Shown in pieces: positions 8,691-17,161 of a stretch of DNA of 36,981 nucleotides (position 1 is its first letter; every line of letters begins with the position of its first letter). The DNA is taken from NCBI GenBank assembly GCA_016180035.1, contig JACPCA010000030.1, positions 1 through 36,981 of the forward strand. The letters run 5' to 3'. The DNA comes from Candidatus Woesearchaeota archaeon. GTDB taxonomy: Archaea > Nanobdellota > Nanobdellia > Woesearchaeales > UBA12501. Below the pieces are notes generated by a model, which saw nothing but the letters and a program-made list of their open reading frames with translations, made no database searches and was not told the origin of the DNA. The position numbers were made by a program, and so were the translations under genes.

Positions 8691-8927
8691 GGCTCTGTCC
8701 TGAATTCCTGTTAAAGGGGTGCTACAACAGGAAATTTTGGATTTCCTTAGTTGCGCTCGCTTCGCTCGGCAACTGCCAAGCGCCGTGCCTGATATCCTAA
8801 GCAGATGCCCGGATACTCGGAATACAAGCGGTTGGCATATACGAACAGAGCGCAGTAGCACCCCTTTAAGGAAGAGGTTGCTGAGCGAAGCGAACGCAAC
8901 CTCTGAAAAAAGATTTAGGACAGAGCC
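8691..8927. mobile_element. MITE-like element family B, copy 1 (237 bp)
   Basis: TIRs GGCTCTGTCCTGAAT / GATTTAGGACAGAGCC; internal 15-bp stem TTAAAGGGGTGCTAC (8711-8725)/GTAGCACCCCTTTAA (8855-8869) around the conserved core. Flanking 9-mers only 6/9 similar. Confidence 0.85.
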
Positions 8928-8964
8928 GAGAGTAGAGAAGCGGGAGATAGTTTTTACGGTTTTC

Positions 8965-9234
8965 TTACTTACCCTCCCCCATCGCCGTCCTGCACGCCTC
9001 GCTTGCCACGCCGAAGACCTTCTTGAGCAGGCGGCACTTGGCAGGGCTGGCAGGATCACTATCAGCGCTTCCTGCTTGGCTTGAGGGCGGCTGATACGCC
9101 TGGCCGGCAAGGGACGATGGCTGCTGGCTGCGGGAGTCCTGCCTGGCTTTGGCTGACCACATGGCAGTCCCGACGAGAAGCATGATAAGGATGAGTGCGG
9201 CAATCGCGTGGTTCATCGTCTTTCTGGAGATCAT
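8965..9234 (-). CDS. Small membrane-anchored/secreted protein, unknown
   Basis: 89 aa with N-terminal TM/signal segment and Ser/Gln/Ala-rich linker. Confidence 0.45.
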   Translation of the reverse strand: MISRKTMNHAIAALILIMLLVGTAMWSAKARQDSRSQQPSSLAGQAYQPPSSQAGSADSDPASPAKCRLLKKVFGVASEACRTAMGEGK

Positions 9235-9352
9235 GGAGCTTTTGGAGATGGCCCTGTTTTTAATGTTGTTGTTTTCTGGTAACTATCTGGATAGGACAGG
9301 TATCCACAGAATATGTCCAACCTTTAAATATAACCCTCCCCCCTATATCGTT

Positions 9353-10018
9353 ATGGTATGGCGAATTGGGCATCGGGGGGCTATGGGATACGCTCCGGAG
9401 AACACGCTCAGCTCTGTCAAGAAAGCGATGGAGCTTGGCGTGGACATGATCGAGATAGACATCGTCACCTGCAAGTCCGGAGAGCTGCTGGTGTTTCATG
9501 ACGAGCACCTGAACATCAAGACGAACGGTGTCGGCAGGCTGATCGATAAGACGTATAACGAGATCAGAAAATTTCTTGTCCATGACAAAGAAAAGATTCC
9601 GACCTTGGAAGAGGTGTTCAAGCTGGTCCAGGGGAAAGTCCCGCTCATGTTAGACATCAAGAGCAAGAATATCGCCAGGCGCCTGGTAGTGCTGATAAGC
9701 CGGTATCAATTGGAGGGATCTGTCATCATTTCCGCATTTAGGCCAAGCATCATCAAGGAAGTGAAAGCGCTTCATCCAGAGATAAAGACCTCGTTGAACA
9801 TGCGATTTCGGCCTCTCAGCCTGTCCTGGTTTGCTCGGCGGCACCAGCTGGATTACTTAAAGCCTCACAAGCGCTTGGTCAGCGCCTCATTCATGGAAAC
9901 AGCAAAAGAGCTCGGTCTTCCGGTGTATGTCTGGACGCTGAATCAGGAGGAGGAGATCAAGCATTACAAGAGCCTTGGCGTGGATGGGATCATTAGTGAC
10001 TATCCGGATATGATCTGA
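9353..10018 (+). CDS. Glycerophosphodiester phosphodiesterase family protein
   Basis: GHRGAMGYAPENTLSSVKKAMELGVDMIEIDIVTCKSGELLVFHDEHL and VDGIISDYPDMI. Start reassigned to MVWRIGHRG; TATA-like tttaaatata upstream. Confidence 0.93.
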   Translation: MVWRIGHRGAMGYAPENTLSSVKKAMELGVDMIEIDIVTCKSGELLVFHDEHLNIKTNGVGRLIDKTYNEIRKFLVHDKEKIPTLEEVFKLVQGKVPLMLDIKSKNIARRLVVLISRYQLEGSVIISAFRPSIIKEVKALHPEIKTSLNMRFRPLSLSWFARRHQLDYLKPHKRLVSASFMETAKELGLPVYVWTLNQEEEIKHYKSLGVDGIISDYPDMI

Positions 10019-10067
10019 GATGTTGTTTAAAAGACCGCACAAAAGAATTGTAATCTTATCTATCCAT

Positions 10068-11012
10068 TTATACGTTAATCTCAACGTATTGTCGGGAAAG
10101 AATACCCTGGCAATGCTTTGCTATGTTCTGCCAGTTTTGCTTTCTTAGAAGGATGACAGGCGCGTATTGCCCTGGCTGCTTTCCTTGGTTGTCGTTTCGT
10201 TTTCTTTTATACACTCTGATGCTACCACCATCAATTTCTGCTTTGGGGATTGCTGCAGCGAAAAGGGAGACGACATCTTCTGCGTAATGCTGTGCTTGCG
10301 TTCTTGCAGCACACTCCCTCAATCGCAAGAATCCAACAGGAGCATCGTTATGAAAAGAAACTCCTTCTTCAAAGAACATGCTTGCCGATTGCCTTAACAT
10401 CTTCATCTCTTTAGAGTAGGAAGATGGCTGTGCATCAATCATAGCCTTAAGATAATCAGGAAAGCATCTCGGCTCGCCAACAGCCGGGACTCCCATGGCA
10501 TGCATCGCTCTTCCTATCACGCTCCATCCTTCTTTTGGAGAGACATAGAATCCTGTTTTTTCTTTTGTTAATGGTATCTTGGATATTTTTGTTTTGATGC
10601 CGTACATGGATAATTGGGCATGGCGTGCACGGATGTAGCTCTCATCACTGGAACAAAAAGAAGCGGCAAACCTGTAGTTGGACCAGATAAGCGATCCGGT
10701 GACATGGACGAGCATGGCGAAATAATGAAGCCCTTGAAAGCTTGGCACTGTGGTTGTTATTGCCGCCTCATCAAGATCAAGCATGCCAAGCTGCGCCAGA
10801 GATTCAAGGCCGCTGACGCTTGGAGGCTTTTGGCGGCCGTGCCCCCAATTGAGTATAGTGGAATAGTGCATTCCTGTTGATCGGGCAACCTCGCTTGGCG
10901 ACACTTTCTGCTCGAGCATGCTTATAGCACGATAATATGCGTCTGCTTTTTCAACACCCCCTTTGTAGGTATCTAAAAAGTCTTCTGCTGTTGCAACAAC
11001 AATTCCTGCCAT
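10068..11012 (-). CDS. HTH protein with a degenerate LAGLIDADG-like region, probable DNA-binding regulator
   Basis: HTH SPSEVARSTGMHYSTILNWGHGRQKPPS followed by GLHYFAMLVHVTGSLIWSNYRFAASFCSSDESYIRARHAQLSMYGIKTKISK, which resembles a LAGLIDADG unit without its acidic residue. Confidence 0.5.
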   Translation of the reverse strand: MAGIVVATAEDFLDTYKGGVEKADAYYRAISMLEQKVSPSEVARSTGMHYSTILNWGHGRQKPPSVSGLESLAQLGMLDLDEAAITTTVPSFQGLHYFAMLVHVTGSLIWSNYRFAASFCSSDESYIRARHAQLSMYGIKTKISKIPLTKEKTGFYVSPKEGWSVIGRAMHAMGVPAVGEPRCFPDYLKAMIDAQPSSYSKEMKMLRQSASMFFEEGVSFHNDAPVGFLRLRECAARTQAQHYAEDVVSLFAAAIPKAEIDGGSIRVYKRKRNDNQGKQPGQYAPVILLRKQNWQNIAKHCQGILSRQYVEINV

Positions 11013-11076
11013 ACCATCTTGAAAAACGGGTTTTATTTAAGGCTGTGGGATGATTTTGCCCTACCAATGCGACTGA

Positions 11077-11150
11077 TCTAAACCACGCGGCCTAAACCGT
11101 GCTGACCTACTCTGTGCTGACCTAAACCGTGCTGACCTAAACCGTGCCAT
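11077..11150 (+). repeat. 15-bp tandem repeats immediately upstream of the leuS promoter
   Basis: cctaaaccgtgctga / cctactctgtgctga / cctaaaccgtgctga / cctaaaccgtgccat at 11091-11150, plus a degenerate copy at 11077. Confidence 0.9.
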
Positions 11151-11164
11151 AAACTATATATACC
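11151..11164 (+). promoter_or_regulatory. Putative TATA box for leuS
   Basis: aaactatatatacc about 25-30 bp upstream of the start codon at 11186; typical archaeal TATA-like sequence. Confidence 0.5.
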
Positions 11165-11185
11165 CTCCCCCTTCTTCGAACCTGT

Positions 11186-14158
11186 ATGGTTACCCCAAAC
11201 AACGCTGAATTCCTTCAGAACATCCAATCGAAATGGCAGAAGAAGTGGCAGCAGGCCCGCTCCTTCCATGCTGATGCCAACCCGTACCATAAAAAGAAGT
11301 TCTTTCTCACGTTTCCGTATCCGTACATCAATGGCCTTCCTCACGTCGGCCACCTGTTCACGATCATGCGCGTTGAGGCCTTCGCGCGCTACAAGCGCCT
11401 TCAGGGATTCAATGTTCTCTTTCCGCAAGGCTGGCACGCTACCGGCTCCCCCATCGTGGACGCTGCCCAGCGCGTCCGTGAAGGGGAAGAGAAGCAGCTC
11501 AAGATCCTGCGCGACTGCGGCGTTCCAGAAGCAGACATCAGCAAGTTTGCCGAGCCAGAACACTGGATCTCGTATTTTGTCCCAGAATACCGCAAGGATA
11601 TCCAATCGTTAGGGCTCTCCATCGACTGGCGGCGGGAATTTTTCACGACGGAGCTCAACCCCCACTACAACAAGTTCGTCCAATGGCAGTTTTCCATCCT
11701 CAAGAAGAAAGGGTATGTGAAGAAAGGAAAATTTCCTGTCGTGTGGGACCCGAAGAACAACTGCCCTGTCCCGGACCATTCTAGGATCGAAGGAGAAGGC
11801 GAGACGCCCCAGGAATTCCTCCTCGTCAAGCACAAGCTGAAGAATGGAACCTCCATCGTCACGGCAACCCTGCGCCCGGACACGATCCTTGGCGTGACCA
11901 ACCTGTACATTAATCCTGATGTCATGTACGTCCGCGCAAAGGTGGATGAGGAAGACTGGATTATCTCCAAAAAAGTGGCAAAGGCTCTTGCTGACCAAGA
12001 CAAGAAGGTCACTGTCATCGAGGAGGTTCAAGGAAGCTCGCTCATCGGCCAGACCGTGCTGGAATTCTCCGGCCTGTCCGTCCCTATCCTGCCTGCTTTT
12101 TTCGTGCAGGAACAGTTCGGAACAGGGATAGTGCATTCTGTCCCGTCGGATTCAGCCGACGACCTGATCGCTCTCGACGATCTGAAGAAGGATACTGCCC
12201 TGTGCCAGAAGTACCGGCTGGACATGGCGATGGTCAAGGCTGTTGAGCCGATCTCCGTGCTGGACGTTCCTGGCTTCAGCCCGATTCCGGCGCGGGACGT
12301 GCTCACCCAGCTCGGCATCAAGAGCCAGCATGACCGCCAAAAGCTCGAGAAGGCAAAGGACATCCTCTACAAGAAGGCATTCTACGAAGGAAAGGTCAAC
12401 AAGCTTTACCAAAAGGCCCGGTTCAAGGGATTATCCCAAGACTATGCCGGCCAGCCGGTGGAAAAAGCAAAAGAAGGCATCAAGCACGACATCCTCAACA
12501 GCGAGTTCGGAGATGTGTATTACCAGCTCACCGGAAGAGTGGTGTCCCGAAGCATGATGGAGTGCGTCGTCCGGATCGTGGAGGACCAGTGGTTCCTGGA
12601 CTACGGCGACCCGGTGTGGAAGAAGCTGGCGCACGACGCCCTGAACAATCTCACGCTGTATCCTGAAAAGGCGCGGGCGCAGTTCACCTACGTCATCGAC
12701 TGGCTGCATCAGTGGGCCTGTACCCGGGAGACCGGGCTTGGCACGCGCCTTCCGTGGGATGAGAAGTGGCTCATCGAGTCGCTCTCGGACAGCACCGTGT
12801 ACATGGCGTACTACACGATCGTCCATCTTCTTCAGAAGATTGACGTAAGAAACGTCAATGGCGCGCTGTTCGATTACGTCTTTCTCGACGAGAACACCGG
12901 AAAGCTCCTGGTGGACAAAAAGGATGCTGATGCCATGCGGCGCGAGTTTGACTACTGGTACCCTGTTGATTTCAGGAATTCCGGCAAGGACCTGATCCAG
13001 AACCATCTCACGTTTTACCTGTTCAACCACACTGCCATCTTCCACAAGGACAAGTGGCCGAAGGGCATCGGCGTCAATGGCTGGGTCACTGTTGACGGCA
13101 GCAAGATGTCCAAGTCGCTGGGCAACGTGATCCCCGTGCGGGAGATGGTAAAGACGTATTCGGCTGACGCAGCGCGCATCACGATCCTGACTGGAGGAGA
13201 GGGGATGGACGACCCGAACTGGGACACGGAGTTTGCAAGGTCCATCATCCCCAAGCTGGAGCAGTTCTACACTCTTGCGAGGGACGTGGCAGCTGCTAAA
13301 GATATGACGACAGCAAAAGATAGGGCAGCTGCCAAAGGCACTGCAGCAGGTGAAACAAGCACAGGTAAAACGAGCACCGATGGCGGGAGGTACACGATGA
13401 AGCCGATCGACCTCTGGGCCCTGTCCAACCTTCACCAGATCATCCACGACGCCACGGCGCTGATGGAAGAGACCTCCTTCCGGAGCGCCATCCAAAAGAT
13501 CTTTTTTGACCTCCAGCGCCTCCTGCGATGGTATCTGCGCAGGACAAAAAATTCACCGAACACGACCGTAATAAAAGAGCTGGTGGATGCGCAGGCCGTC
13601 ATGCTCTCCCCGTTCACGCCCCACCTTTGCGAAGAGATCTGGAGCATGCTCGGCAAGAAGGGGCTTGCCTGCGAAGCATCCTGGCCGGTTGCGCAGCAAG
13701 ACAAGATTGACGAGCAGGCCAATGCTGCAGAGAATCTCGTCCAGGAGACAGCAGCAGACATCCAATCCGTGCTCAAGCTGCTGGACATCCAGAAGCCCGC
13801 ATCGATCGCGCTCTTCGTTTCACCAGCCTGGAAATATCAGCTTTTTGCGATCGTCAGGAAACAGCTGGACACCACAAGAAACCCCGCAGAGGTTCTTGCT
13901 GCCGTGATGAAAAACGCGCCAGCCGAGCTCCGGAGCCACGGGCAGGACATCTCCAAACTAATTCCGAAACTCGTCCAGGGCGGCCTTCCACCGATGATCC
14001 TGCCGCAGGAGAAGGAGCTTGCTGCCTTGCGCGATGCAGTTGATTTTCTATCGGCAGAAGCGGGATGCCCTGTCCAGATAGCCAGCGCTGATGAAGCTTC
14101 AGAACCGAAGGCCAAGCAGGCCCAGCCAGGAAAAGTGGCGATTGTGGTGAAGCAGTGA
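11186..14158 (+). CDS. leuS: Leucyl-tRNA synthetase, archaeal type
   Basis: YPYINGLPHVGHLFT (HIGH), TLRPDTILGVTNLY (editing domain), DGSKMSKSLGN (KMSKS). Confidence 0.96.
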   Translation: MVTPNNAEFLQNIQSKWQKKWQQARSFHADANPYHKKKFFLTFPYPYINGLPHVGHLFTIMRVEAFARYKRLQGFNVLFPQGWHATGSPIVDAAQRVREGEEKQLKILRDCGVPEADISKFAEPEHWISYFVPEYRKDIQSLGLSIDWRREFFTTELNPHYNKFVQWQFSILKKKGYVKKGKFPVVWDPKNNCPVPDHSRIEGEGETPQEFLLVKHKLKNGTSIVTATLRPDTILGVTNLYINPDVMYVRAKVDEEDWIISKKVAKALADQDKKVTVIEEVQGSSLIGQTVLEFSGLSVPILPAFFVQEQFGTGIVHSVPSDSADDLIALDDLKKDTALCQKYRLDMAMVKAVEPISVLDVPGFSPIPARDVLTQLGIKSQHDRQKLEKAKDILYKKAFYEGKVNKLYQKARFKGLSQDYAGQPVEKAKEGIKHDILNSEFGDVYYQLTGRVVSRSMMECVVRIVEDQWFLDYGDPVWKKLAHDALNNLTLYPEKARAQFTYVIDWLHQWACTRETGLGTRLPWDEKWLIESLSDSTVYMAYYTIVHLLQKIDVRNVNGALFDYVFLDENTGKLLVDKKDADAMRREFDYWYPVDFRNSGKDLIQNHLTFYLFNHTAIFHKDKWPKGIGVNGWVTVDGSKMSKSLGNVIPVREMVKTYSADAARITILTGGEGMDDPNWDTEFARSIIPKLEQFYTLARDVAAAKDMTTAKDRAAAKGTAAGETSTGKTSTDGGRYTMKPIDLWALSNLHQIIHDATALMEETSFRSAIQKIFFDLQRLLRWYLRRTKNSPNTTVIKELVDAQAVMLSPFTPHLCEEIWSMLGKKGLACEASWPVAQQDKIDEQANAAENLVQETAADIQSVLKLLDIQKPASIALFVSPAWKYQLFAIVRKQLDTTRNPAEVLAAVMKNAPAELRSHGQDISKLIPKLVQGGLPPMILPQEKELAALRDAVDFLSAEAGCPVQIASADEASEPKAKQAQPGKVAIVVKQ

Positions 14159-14233
14159 GGAGATAACCTTCGCAAAGCTAAACAGGGGTCTTTTCCGCAA
14201 TCATTAAATACTTCTTTCTCACCAGGGAAGAGA

Positions 14234-14473
14234 ATGGACCGAATTGACCTGCTGAAGAAAGCCATGAACCGCGCTATTTCCACGCCAAGCTTAGAAGACA
14301 GGCGATCATTCTTCCTCCGCGGCGCACGGCTTGACACGGACCTCTTTGATAGCCTGCATCTTTCGAAAGGAGTCATCCAAAAGCTGGAAGATGACATGAC
14401 GCTCCGCAACAGCCTCACGGGCATGGAGCCGAAAGAGCGCCTGCTGGCAGCGAAGAAGATAGTTCTGGAGTGA
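14234..14473 (+). CDS. Small hypothetical protein
   Basis: 79 aa, charged helical composition; tttaaatact TATA-like element upstream. Confidence 0.5.
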   Translation: MDRIDLLKKAMNRAISTPSLEDRRSFFLRGARLDTDLFDSLHLSKGVIQKLEDDMTLRNSLTGMEPKERLLAAKKIVLE

Positions 14474-14571
14474 GTTTTAATTCCGTTTTCTGTAGTCTGT
14501 AACAAAAAATGATAAATGTGCCAAAGGGTATTAACGAACACCTGCGCCGTCTCTTTTAATTTCAGAAAAAA

Positions 14572-14805
14572 ACATCAAAACAGGCCAGAGGCCTGTAACG
14601 GGACACACGCGCCGCGAATAAAGACGTTACAAGGAAGTACAACAGATCAAAACAAAACCGGCAGAGCCGGTAACGAGTTACGGCGCCGCCACGCATCGTT
14701 ATGTTGCTCATGTCCGTTTTTCTTGCTCCACACTGGTGTAGAGCAAGAAAAATGGAATTGATTGGGAATCGCAATCGTGGCGGCGCGTGTGTCTCGTCAC
14801 CCGCT
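14572..14805. repeat. Multi-hairpin intergenic element (family E, single copy in window)
   Basis: GTAACGGGACACACGCGCCGC (14595-14615) pairs with 14780-14800 (19/21). CGGCGCCGCCACG (14681-14693) pairs with the overlapping arm. 12-bp hairpin TTTTTCTTGCTC...GAGCAAGAAAAA at 14717-14752. Confidence 0.8.
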
Positions 14806-15242
14806 GAGCGAAGCGAAGCCGGGTATTTTATTAAATATTCTTACTTTTGAGAAACGAACAAGAAAAAAGAATAAAAAAACAACGTAAAAAGTAGGCAGGC
14901 GTGCCGCCCAATGGACCCTTGCAATAGCCATGGCTGACCTTGATTCGTTCTCCTCTCCGCTTCCCCGGAAGCACCAGCCAGAACAGGTAGTGCTGCTCCA
15001 TTCCTGGCCTGACACGGTTGCTGAAGAGGCTGATCCTCCAGGACAGAGACTCAGCGTCGGAATCAAGACCATGCCTATCGCAAGAGCCGCTTGAACAGCG
15101 TCGGCCCCATCATGTATCCCGTTTATGGTTACAGGAGAGGGTTAGCCTCCCAGCCTAGCCTGCCCAGCAGCACAAAAGGAGGGCGTTATAAAAACTTTAT
15201 GGAAATCAAACTCGTGAAGCACGTTTTGCCTTCGTTTCATGC

Positions 15243-16253
15243 TCAAAACCACAGCAGAAGGAGAACCAGCCCATACCCCGCCAAGCAGCCAAGGCTGATG
15301 AAGGGCATGGCAGGATAGAACTTGTCTTTTTTCGCAAAATACAGGAGCAGGAACAGGGAGGCAGTGGTGGCAAGGGCGATAATGCTCGACATCAAGAACG
15401 CTTTTCCGATGGAGAGCATGGATGACTGGAGAAGGTCCACCATGACTGTGGAGGAGAACAGGAGGGGGAAGGCGATATCTCCCCCGCCAAGGATAGCAGT
15501 CCGCCCTTCGGAGCTGGCAGGCTTCTGCTTCTTCCCCTGCTGCTTGCTGATCAGCAGGCGCTTCATCCCGCCCGAACGAAGCTTGTAGGGGATCAGCAGC
15601 CCGGCAAAAATGTTCGACTTGGCCTGGAACCGGGCAAGCTCGACCATGTGGCCGGACTTCCAGACTGCAATCATGTCATAGATAGAGATGAGGACGAGGA
15701 GGACGATGACGGAAAAGATTGAAAAGATCGGCAGGAAGATGATGGTGATTCCTGTATAGATAAAAATTTCGGTGATGTTGTGCACGATCACATTAGGGCG
15801 ATAGACTTTCCAAAGGCTGAATCCCGCAGCGAGCAGGGCAGCGATGGGCTTGCTGAGGTAGGCGCTAAGGCTGAACCCCGCAGCGGCCAGGACAGCGATC
15901 AGCTTGCTGACGTACACGTTGACTGATATCGCCAGCGTGATGAACACGCTCAGCAGGAACCAGTACTTCCAGAAGTTTCCGACACGGAGCTTGATGAGCA
16001 GGAAAAGCAGAGACGTGCCGATGAGGACGCCGATGAGGAGATAGACCCCGGACCAGTTTTTGTGCGCTACCTGGATCGGCTCTCCGATAAAGGTATCCTC
16101 GTACGAGACTGTGGTGACCTTCTCTCCAGTCGTTTCGTTGATGGTAGTGAACACCTGGAGATAGTCGCTGTTGCTGATCGTGAAAAGGCCGACAATCTGG
16201 GTGATGAAGAACAGCCCCACCAGCAGACAGGTGATCTGGAGAGAATGCTTCAT
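15243..16253 (-). CDS. Presenilin/signal-peptide-peptidase family intramembrane aspartyl protease
   Basis: YDMIAVW (YD motif), GGGDIAFPLLF (GxGD motif), PAMPF (PAL-like motif), many TM segments. Start moved to MKHSLQI because the listed upstream start lies inside a repeat hairpin. Confidence 0.85.
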   Translation of the reverse strand: MKHSLQITCLLVGLFFITQIVGLFTISNSDYLQVFTTINETTGEKVTTVSYEDTFIGEPIQVAHKNWSGVYLLIGVLIGTSLLFLLIKLRVGNFWKYWFLLSVFITLAISVNVYVSKLIAVLAAAGFSLSAYLSKPIAALLAAGFSLWKVYRPNVIVHNITEIFIYTGITIIFLPIFSIFSVIVLLVLISIYDMIAVWKSGHMVELARFQAKSNIFAGLLIPYKLRSGGMKRLLISKQQGKKQKPASSEGRTAILGGGDIAFPLLFSSTVMVDLLQSSMLSIGKAFLMSSIIALATTASLFLLLYFAKKDKFYPAMPFISLGCLAGYGLVLLLLWF

Positions 16254-16298
16254 TGAAAACAATAGGAGCTGTTCTTTTATAAATGTTACTAAACAAAA

Positions 16299-16560
16299 CA
16301 TTTTCTTTTCCTTCCTCACCGCACAGCTATATCGTGTAATCGGAAGGAAAAGAAAATGCTTTTTTTAGAATAAGCTTCCGTCGGTACAACTACGTTGACG
16401 TGTTGGTAGCCTCCGCTTCGCTCCGGCGAATGAGGATGGAATATTGCATAGCTCCGGTTACTTCTTTCGGGTGACCGAGCTTTAGCGAGGTCGCCCAATT
16501 TGTGGAGTCCCAAAACTCCCCCAAGATCTGCTTTGAATGCGAGTTTGGGATGGTAACGCT
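16299..16560 (-). repeat. Mosaic hairpin repeat family C, copy 2 (reverse orientation)
   Basis: Same module order as 540-1045 and 29130-29515 when reverse-complemented. Confidence 0.85.
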
Positions 16561-16580
16561 TTACCAAGCTAAACAAATAC

Positions 16581-16854
16581 GTAATACTTCAGCTTCCTGA
16601 AGCAGGGAGAGCATCATTGAGGTCGAAATCCTCTCCGTTTCTCTGCCAGGCGCGTTGCAGGGGGTTGCCCCATCCGGGGATGCAGCGCCCACAGGTTCAC
16701 GTCGAGGATTTCTAAGATGCTCTCCCTGCTTCATTGTGAAGCGTTACCGTCTTCTCGCCTCTGCATGGGTTATCAAGGACTGACATTCCCCCGTAAGGGA
16801 CATCCCCCCTTGTCGACCTTTGGACGGTAACGCTTCACAAAGCTGAAGTATTAC
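16581..16854. mobile_element. Multi-hairpin element family D (274 bp), probable MITE
   Basis: Outer inverted repeats GTAATACTTCAGCTT/AAGCTGAAGTATTAC; inner stems GAAGCAGGGAGAGCATC/GATGCTCTCCCTGCTTC and GTGAAGCGTTACCGTC/GACGGTAACGCTTCAC; flanked by ACAAATAC direct repeats (16573-16580, 16855-16862). Confidence 0.75.
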
Positions 16855-16898
16855 ACAAATACAAAAAAAATATAAACCATCACCATTTTAGCAGTACT

Positions 16899-17135
16899 AT
16901 GCTCCCCCTCCTGAAACGGTTTCGCGCTGCCCCATTGTCCAGCGGCTTCTTTGCTGTCAGCATCATCGGCGGCGTGCTGAGCCTTCTGTACTATGAACGG
17001 CTTGGGCCATCGTATGCCTTCAGCTTTCTGCTGTTAAGCATCTTCATGTTCATTGCATCGTTCATCTCGATGACGAGAGCAGATGTTGATGCTGCTATCG
17101 TCCTTGATCATCAGCTGAGAAGCGGAAAAGAATGA
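16899..17135 (+). CDS. Small two-TM membrane protein
   Basis: 78 aa with two hydrophobic segments; AT-rich TATA-like region upstream. Confidence 0.6.
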   Translation: MLPLLKRFRAAPLSSGFFAVSIIGGVLSLLYYERLGPSYAFSFLLLSIFMFIASFISMTRADVDAAIVLDHQLRSGKE

Positions 17136-17161
17136 TAAAAATGAATGATTGGAATAAATGA

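Noticed and set aside
8682-8936. TSD for family B copy 1 (GGGACTGGA/GAGAGTAGA)
   Set aside because: Only 6/9 matches in purine-rich sequence; not distinguishable from chance.
11078-11605. Minus-strand ORF ending in GLGQHGLGQHRVGQHGLG repeats
   Set aside because: Artifact of the 15-bp tandem repeat read in the antisense direction.
12431-13495. Long minus-strand ORF (354 aa) within leuS
   Set aside because: Antisense to a clearly identified LeuRS; composition reflects codon bias of the opposite strand.
14931-15095. Possible 54-aa ORF MADLDSFSSPLPRKHQPEQ...
   Set aside because: No recognised motif, promoter or coupling; too weak to call.
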